Part shown: positions 15,001 through 24,000 of the stretch, piece after piece | How the letters are laid out: each line of letters opens with the position of its first letter | How positions within the stretch are numbered: the first letter of the stretch is position 1 | Assembly (NCBI RefSeq): GCF_024763615.1 | Contig: NC_077224.1 | Location: 77,882,712-77,946,711 of the forward strand | Direction: 5' to 3' | Length of the DNA stretch: 64,000 bases | Source: Phlebotomus papatasi | Lineage: Eukaryota; Arthropoda; Insecta; Diptera; Psychodidae | The notes under the pieces: model-generated | Seen by the model: only the letters and a program-made list of their open reading frames with translations | Told to the model about the DNA's origin: nothing | Databases searched by the model: none | Made by a program: the position numbers and the translations under genes

Positions 15001-18000
15001 GGAAATCAGAAGAGTTCGTGTAAGGTCACAAAAATTACTATAAAATGTCTAATAAATCAATATAATACACTTCGGGAGAAGCTACAATTTTAAGGTATTC
15101 ATTAGAAAAAAAAGCTTTGTACTGGCTTGGCTTTAGAGAGGCTTGTATTGTTCTTTCTTATTTTAGTTATTCTCTGTAGTTTATAGAATTTCATTAAGAA
15201 AATGGTATTGGGTCATTTTGTCGTTAAGATCGCTATATTTATCAATTTTTTTTATCTCTATTTTTTCTTTTATTTTCTGCTCAGAAAAATCAATTATCTG
15301 ACCAGTAAAAATTTCTTTAACAAAACAAATTACACACACAGGTCTGGTATGCGGCCACAACTCAAGTCTTTTTTTCGCTCTCTGTCGGAATGGGTACCAT
15401 AGTCATGTTTGCGTCATATAATCGATTCAATCAAAACATTTATAGGTAAACGCTTAAAAACAACCACAAGTTTTTTTTTTTAAATTATTCTGCCTTTGTT
15501 TAGACTTTTTCCAAATTTATTTCTCTTCTTGGTTTTTTTTTAGAGATCTTTGAAACAAAATTAGCTTTTTGGCTTTATTTTTTTGTTTAATCGCAATTGA
15601 AGCATAAAAATAATATATTTGTACACAAAATTATCATTTTTGGAGTAATTATTTCACATGGAGAATCTCATTTAAGGAAAATTGTATCAATTAACCTTCA
15701 AAATCACAGAAGTTAGCTTATAAATTAATAAAAATGCGTATTTTTCTGCTCACTTTCAAAATTCAGTTTGAACTTTCAACGGTTTGAACCGCGGTTTACT
15801 TGAAAAATTTAAGATTAATGAAAGGATATTTTGAATAAATGCATAAAAATTATTAGCTTAGTATATAGGGGAAAGTACCCTCCCTTCGAGCGTTCATACC
15901 TTCGAATAATGTGAATTTTCTTTTAATTTTCCTAAAAAACTTACACATTTCTATTAAATATTAGTTAGCTTATTATCAATTATTAGCAATTATGTGATAA
16001 ATATGTGTAAGTCTCTTAGGAAAATCAAAGAAAATTCACATTATTCGAAGGTATGAACGTTCGAAGGGAGAGTACTTTCCCCTATTCAGTATTTAGCACT
16101 GGGTGGTGACAGTTAATGAAGAATTTTGACCTACTTTATTTATTTAGTAATCAGTTCTAAATTATGCACTAAATATTTCATGATTGAAAATTTATGAATT
16201 TACTCAAGAATGGTATTAAACCTGTTTAGCTCAATAAAAGAGCATGCTAAACTTGTAGATTATTCAGTCGAATTTGAATAATCGAAAAAATAATTAATAG
16301 ATTATTCTATTATGTAAATGTATAATTGTAAATAAATAAATTAATAAAAAAAGTAAAGAAAATAAAAAAAAAAAATAAAAAAAAGAATAAAAAATGTAAA
16401 TAAAAAGTAAATAAAATAAATTGTAAATAAAAGTAAATGAATTATTGACCATAACATTTTTCAATTATTTAAAATATTTTATATAATTGAAAAATGTTAT
16501 TGTCAATTACTCATTTTCTTGATGAAAAATAATTCATCAATTCTTCGCTAGTGACAATATTGATTTATTATTGAAAAATAAATATATTAATAATAATTAC
16601 AACATGCACAGATTGATCAGAAAAGCAAAATTGTTTGTCAGAAATTATCCTTAAAATTTAGTTAGTAAAATACAAAATTCGGTTACTTTGATAAGTGCAG
16701 TTACTTTGATAAGTGCAAAACTACTGTTATCGGTAAAGTAAATCCGATTAGTCTAAATATTAATTCGTTAGTAAAAACATTTGATCATTTGATTATTAAA
16801 AGCATAATGCGGTTAATAAAATAATTTGTGGAGGAAATTAAAACTATCGGTAAAAAGAAGAATCTTTGATGTTAGATTAGTATTTGAAAAAAAAAAAAAA
16901 ATGCAATAAGTATACCATATTTTTGAAAAGAAAATCTAATTATCAGAAAAAAGGGATGGCAAAGCGTCCCAGCTGTGCCGAATGCTCGAACTCACGAGAT
17001 AGAGCTATTCGTGAATTATTTTTTCGCATGGTCTTTCAATGTTCACTGGTCTACTATCACTAAAATTGATTTATAAATCACAAAATGATTTCAAAATCGA
17101 AAATTGGTAAAGAAATTATCATTCTAGAATGTTTTGGCACGAGTTACAAGTATACGGACAAACATTAAGCGTGAATACAAGAAAGATAAGTCATTTATAG
17201 ATATTTAATCGATTCATTACTAATTTGAAGACCTTTCTAAAAAATCCAAATTCAATCAAATCGCTTGAAATGTAGACCTTCTAGTCTGGTTAAACTTAAA
17301 CCTTCAAAAATTCATGATAGCGATATTTTTAAAGTATGTTTGGAGTAAATGTTCGTCTGGACCACCTCTAAAACATGGAAATACCTCTACAAAAATGGTT
17401 TTGGTGGGTTAGAGGGGATAGAAGCGGTATTATAATATTGATCCTTGGGTTGACTTAAGCGGGAGCAAAGATCGGAAGTGCGTATCTCTTATCATTTGGC
17501 ATCCAGTTGTGTTACAAGTTTATGGAGAGAGAAAAAGAATATTTATAAAAAAAAAGATTGCTCATTTACGGGTGCTTAATCGATTCATTACCGATGGCGG
17601 CCGATGCGTCCGGGTTCTAAATTTCAAGACCTTTCCTAAAAATCTAAATTCAATGAAATCGATTGCAAAATAAGCTCTCTAAAGCGGTTTAACTTTGACC
17701 TTCACAAATTCAAGATGGTGACTTTTTAGGTCATGGGTATGTTTAGACGAACTGTCCACCTACATGACCTCCAAAATATCTCCGAAAATAAAAGAAATCG
17801 TAAGGCCATTTTCGAAGCAAACCAAAAAATATGGTTTTGGAGAGGATAGGGGGTGTAGAGGAGAAAAGAAAACGTCTGTAGTTATCGTTGTTTTTTATTA
17901 GGGGTCGTCACCGAAAACCGTGAGTCGATATCTTTTACCGTTTAAGCTCCAGGACGATGAAAAGTTGGAAAAAAACGGATTATACAACTGTTCTATCTTT

Positions 18001-21000
18001 GAGTTCAAGCAGTGAAATAGAAAAATAAAATATGGTTAATAAATACGTTTTCGGTAAAATAATTTACAGTACGACTGCGATAGAGTCAACCCCTAAAATT
18101 TTTAAATACCGTGAAAAAAATACGTAAAATACAGATTTAATGTCAAACTTTTAAACTACTTTTGTTAAGTAAGAAGATTAGACAATTTTAAACGAGTAAA
18201 AGAGTAACTATAATAAATAATAAATAATAATAATAATTAACATTCACAGAGCGCGATACGACTAAATTATTTTATAGGACTCCAAACTTTATTAATACTT
18301 AAAACTTAAAAACAAAAATTAATATTTTGTCAATTGTTTTGTAAACTTAATTTTTAATTAGAGGAAACTGAGACATCACCAAAAACGGGGTAGCACTAAA
18401 CACTAATTTTTATTTCTGCTTGGACTATCTCGACCATTTCTTCAATAAACAAGCATCCCTATGTCTATAAATTTCTTTAAATCTTGTCCTCTGAATACGA
18501 ATATCTAATTAAAAAATCGCAGTGTTTGGTGCTAATCCGTGTTTAGTGGTGCCCCAGTTTCCCCTAAAGAATATTCTTATAAATTTTGAGTATTTTACTG
18601 ACTGAAATCTTAATTTACTACATATAATAAATAGGAGTATTTTTTAAAGTATTCAATAAACTAAATTTTATTTATTTCATTAAATTTGTAAAAATAATTA
18701 GAACTATTTAGTAAAATAATAATTTTTGGTTTAATAAAGCGCCTAGTTGTTTGGTCAGTAAAAACAAATTAGGCCGGTAAGAAAATACCAATTTTTGAAT
18801 TAAGCATCCATGCCCATTTTATAAAAAAGTATAATGAGTAGCTAAAATTCAGGTTTATAAAAAAATACATGATTAAATTAAATAAAAAATGATAAAAAAT
18901 AAATGATAAATATTAAATAAAATTCTTAAATAAATTATAAAAATAAATGATTAAATTAAATTGTTACTTCGATTACTCAGAATATAAGTGGTACAACACG
19001 ATTTTTTACAAAAATCGTTTTATTCGCTTTTTGGATACTACTTTATAACCTCTACCTTCCCTGTGAATATTATACTTGAAAGATAATTATTTTCAAAGTT
19101 TTTGGGATTTTAAATCTCAAAAATCCTATACTCCGCATGTAAAATCTCAAATCGCTCTCCTGTAAAATTTGCTTATTGCGAGTTATTCGTTTCTTATTCT
19201 GAGTGGTCGATTTAGTAATTTCTGAATAATAACGTTAAAAACTGATAAATAAAAATTTAATTTTTTTAGTGAAAAAAAATACGAAATGGTCAATAAAATA
19301 TTTATTAATAATCCACAAGAGAGTTAAATATTTAAAATAAATTGAGTGTAATTCAATTAAATTGTAAATTTTCTTATTTGTTCTTTTCGCAAACTTCCTT
19401 GATGATTTTATTCCTTCCATTTCCAGCTAATTCTAGCTAATTTAAAATACTTACTAAAGCATTGTTGACACAAAAAATAGATTAAGCTCTTAAATAAATA
19501 ACAAACGATTCCATTTGTAGCAACAAAGTTTTTTATAAACCCTTCAGTCAATTTATTATTAGTTTATTTGCAGTTTATACTTGATCTACTTTATAGGTAT
19601 ATTCTTAAAGTACTTTACAAAGAATTTTCGTACTCGAGGAAAATATTGGAAAGAAAATAAGAACTTTATTGCAATAGCAATGTTACTTAAGGTTGATAAT
19701 AGAGCGTTTTTCTTTGTTTTTATACTGTTCTATTTATGGTATCTCCAAGTGCTCATATAAAATATTTAGAGCCTTTTAAGTCGCCATAGTGCAATTAGCA
19801 AAAATGTAAAGTAATTATGCCTGGAGCGTGTAATTAGGGCAATTTTGGGATTTTATTTTTTTATATCCAAAAGCTAAATAATGCTAATTAAGAAGGCAGG
19901 AAAGAATAGATTCAATATTTAGAGAATTTAGCATAATAATTATTGTGAATTTGAAAGTGCGCAGAATTTTTGCTTTTCGGCGGGATTTCTTTTTTTTCGA
20001 AATTATTATTTTTGCTCTTTTTAAAATATTTGTTGTAGTACCATCTAAGATTTGAAGAATGCCAACTTATTAGCTTTGTGTTTCCTTTAGGGATGCAATG
20101 ATAGTGACTACGTTGGACACATTTACCAGTCTTCTCGGTGGCATTACAATGTTTGCCATTCTGGGAAATTTAGCTCATAATCTCAATGCTGACATCACGC
20201 AAGTCGTGAAAGTCGGTTCAGGATTGGCTTTTATCTCCTATCCAGATGCTATTTCGAAGTTTGACTGGGTACCACAGGTAAAGAATTTTTGAATTTTGCT
20301 CTGAATCTTAAATTTAAACACAAGAAAAACTTTTTTTTCTACAGCTCTTTTCAGTGCTGTTCTTCTTCATGCTACTCACCCTGGGATTGGGATCTGTGGT
20401 GGCTCTTGTGAGTGCAGTGGTTACAGTTCTGAGGGATCAATTCCCAAAAGTGCCATACTGGCAGATGGCTTTGTACGTATCATCGTGTCTTTTCCTCGTT
20501 GGACTAATCTACGTGACGCCTGTGAGTAACTAAGAAAGAATTATCTGCTGAAAATTATTGATTTTTCACACTTAAAATTGATCTTATTCATGGAAAGAGT
20601 AGACTCTTATCCTGAGCCAATTCTACCACTATCCGTAGAATTCTACCGAAATCAAACAACTTTTTTTTAAACTCAATATTAAACTGATATCACATTTCTT
20701 AATTAATCAGAGGTGGCAAAGCCTCCCAGGCTTTGCGAAGTGCTCGAACTCATGACTTAGATGCTATATCTCAAAAGTACTTTCGCATGATTTACCTTTT
20801 ACCGGTTCTTAACCGATTTGAACCGATTTATAAACTACTCAAAAGATCCTCCAAAATAGCTTAGGAGTAATAAAATATTTTCGGATGAAAATTGGTTACC
20901 GGTTATACCCTCCTGTTTGTATCAAAATTGTATCAATGATTCACGGTTCTCTATAAAAAATTAATATCTAAGGATCTAATTTATATTTCGCCTCAAACTT

Positions 21001-24000
21001 TTTTTCTTAGAGAGTCCTATTATAAAGCTACAGAATATGCCTGATAAGAATTTTTTTTAGCAACAGGACTAATATTTTTTACAGCCTTTTAATGAAAGGA
21101 TGCACTGGTAAAATTTTGACCCTTGTTCTGAAACGCAACTTTTTGGTCTAAAATTTTACTTTACGGATTATTAACGGTAATTGAAGTGCAATATTATGAC
21201 ATCCGGCTGTTATAAACGCATTTTCCATTACCCCCTCCGGTATTTTTCCCTTTCATCCTAAATACAGTTAAATCCGGACGCCAACCAAACAGAGAGTCCT
21301 GTTAAACTGTTAACTAACCTACAAAACTAATCAAAATCGATGTCCTGAGCAGCATCAGTTTCAGGATCTTCATAACTAAGCCATGAATTATTCGCCTGAA
21401 TGGCCTATATACCCTTAATATATTCAAAAACAACAGCAAAATTATTTATAAAGATTTTTGAAACCGTAGTAGCATGTAGGCCCATGGAAACGTTTAATGA
21501 CCAGCGCACAATAACTTTTGTTTGTAAACATGTTTGCAAAATTTCCCATGAGAATGAGCGAGATGACTAGATCTAGATCTCACTCATTCTCATTGAAATA
21601 TTAAAAACATGTTTACTAAATAAAAGTTATTATGCGTTGGGCATAATATAGAGCGAAAATATAAATACTGACCATCTGGAATTGAACAGACGTTGAACAA
21701 TCTTAAAAAAAAGTCGGTTTTGGTGACGAATTGTAAAATTTGTTGATAATTCCTTAAGTTTACTTAACATTTCGTCCTCTTTCTCCTCTATATCAGTTCT
21801 TGAGCTTAGATTTTTTTGACTCTGATGATCGTGTTCTGAAACTGATATTGCTCTGTAATAAACTGTAATACTGTAATAAAATTTGGACGGCATCCGATTT
21901 CTTAATTTTACAACTGGATTAAGCATGGATATGTAGTCTAATCACTGTTATACGGTCTACGTGGTCTACGTAATGTAATGAAATGTTTGCATATCGTATT
22001 GTATTTTGATTGAATTAACCATAATTTAGGATGTATGGGAAAAATACCGAAAGTGGTAATGGAAAATGCGTTTATAACAGTCGGATGTCATAATATTGCA
22101 CTCCTATTACCGTAAATATTCTGTAAAATAAAATTTCAGACCTAAAAGTTGCGTTTCAGAACAAGGGGCAAAATTGTTCCAATGCATCCTTTCATTAAAA
22201 GGCTGTAAAAAATATTAGTCCTGTTGCTAAAAAATTCTTATCAGGCGTATTTTGTAGCTTTATAATAAGGATCTCCTAAAGGCCTCTACACCCTAGGGCC
22301 AATTTCTTTAAAAAAAATCTTTTTAAAGAAAATTTCCCTTATCCCTTGTAAGTGGAAACGTCAGAATTTTTTTTTTTTTTAAAAAGGCAAATTTTCCCGA
22401 GAATTGCTTCAAGAATGTAGACACCATAAGAAAAAAAAGTTTGAGGTGAAATATAAATTAGATCCTGAGATATTGATTTTTTTATAGAGAACCGTGAAAC
22501 ATTGATACAATTTTGCCCCGCACTGTAAATTGATTCAGAACCAATTCAGACTTTTCAGGAATTCCAAGACCTTTCCAACGAACCCAAACATGATACCATT
22601 CTGTTGAAAAGGAAGGAGTAAAAGGAACAAAGTCACACGTACATACCCAAGAAGCAAATTAGCTGCCTTATAGAACCAATTATATGAAACAAGTTTTTTA
22701 GTGCACTTTTAAAAGAGTTAAAGTGAGAATTTTCTGTAGAAATTCCTATAGGAGCTCTTAAGATCCTTAAGAGTGCGCCACTTTACTTATAGTAATCTCA
22801 ATGATGGGACCAAGAGCGTTATAAGCAAATAAAGAGATTTTTGGTTCTTTAGTGCCTCACTTAAGGAATTCTACAACACTATATTAAGAAAAAAATTGTT
22901 TCTTGGGTACTGTACTACAGAAAGGAGAATGCTTAAAATTATATGGGCGCTGGTACCGGAAGGTACTGATACAAGATTAAAAAAACTGCCGGGATCCAGG
23001 ACGATAAGCGTTGGGAGTCTCTGTGAAAAAGCCTTTATCCTTCCAAAAAATCGCTGTTTTGACAACGAATTACGAAAGAACTGCTAAAGCGATCTTGATG
23101 AAATTTAGTATAGGATCAGTGTATATAATTTAAATTTTTTATCCTTACATACTAGCCCCTCCTCTCCACAGGCCCTAATCAAGATAAAGATGAACTAGAG
23201 CCCACATACCTTTGGCCATTCTCCCTTCAAAGTAATATAGTTTGTATGCTCTAGAACTTTTCCTCCATATGGTTTTGAATAATGATCTTAGAGCAAAAGT
23301 TGTTACCTATACCAATGAATGGTTAGACATTTGGCATAGGTACCGTTCGTGGTGATTCCGGGACCGGTTTTCAGAGTTTTGATCATTCTCTTTTAGATAT
23401 AGGGAGAGGTGTGACTACTCTGGCGGGCCTATTTCTTAACCGATTTGGTAAATTTTAGATTTTTCTGAAAAATTTCGATATTCTAAATAAAAGTGTATAG
23501 GTCCCAATCGGTAATTTACCGGTATAATACCTGTAATTATTTGCCCGAAGGTTTTTTACCGGGATGACCGGGATAGAAGTCAAACGGAAAGAAATAGCGA
23601 CTTCCGATCTTCGGAAATTTTTCTCCGAATATAAGTCCCTCGTACTTTTTATTTAAACCATGTTTCCTGGTTTATTTCAAAAAATAAGTCTAAGAATTTC
23701 ATTTATTTTCTAATATTTCAATTTTCAATTTTCAATTCAATTTATTCTATCTCCTGTATATAATTTAACAAGTGCCTAGGCAAACAATTCATCCAATGTG
23801 TATTCAAATGAACTCATATCCATCCTTCTGTCGATTTTCTAAAGTCAAATGTTAATATTCTTTGATTATTTTACAGCTAATACTATACGTTTTAAGGTTG
23901 CTTCCTTGTATTATTATTCAGCCAATTTTCAATTTTAGAATGTTTTTTTTTTTGAAAATCGGTAATAAATCGGTATAAACCCAGAACCAGTGCAAAGAGC

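Larger units (their letters stand above)
20925..22515. mobile_element. Long-TIR element (~310 bp arms), with inner insertions
   Basis: Left arm 20927-21240 and right arm about 22031-22510 are inverted copies (aaaattgtatcaatg..ttcacggttctctata; cagcctttta; gcgtttataac; ttaccgtaa). Between the arms, on the minus strand, lies decayed coding-like sequence. The arms carry a 147 bp insertion on one side only, and a family E palindrome interrupts the centre. Confidence 0.7.

Noticed and set aside
15202..15402. 66-codon ORF as a gene
   Set aside because: It is intron plus exon 6b read out of frame. Its stop is the premature stop that penalises double inclusion.
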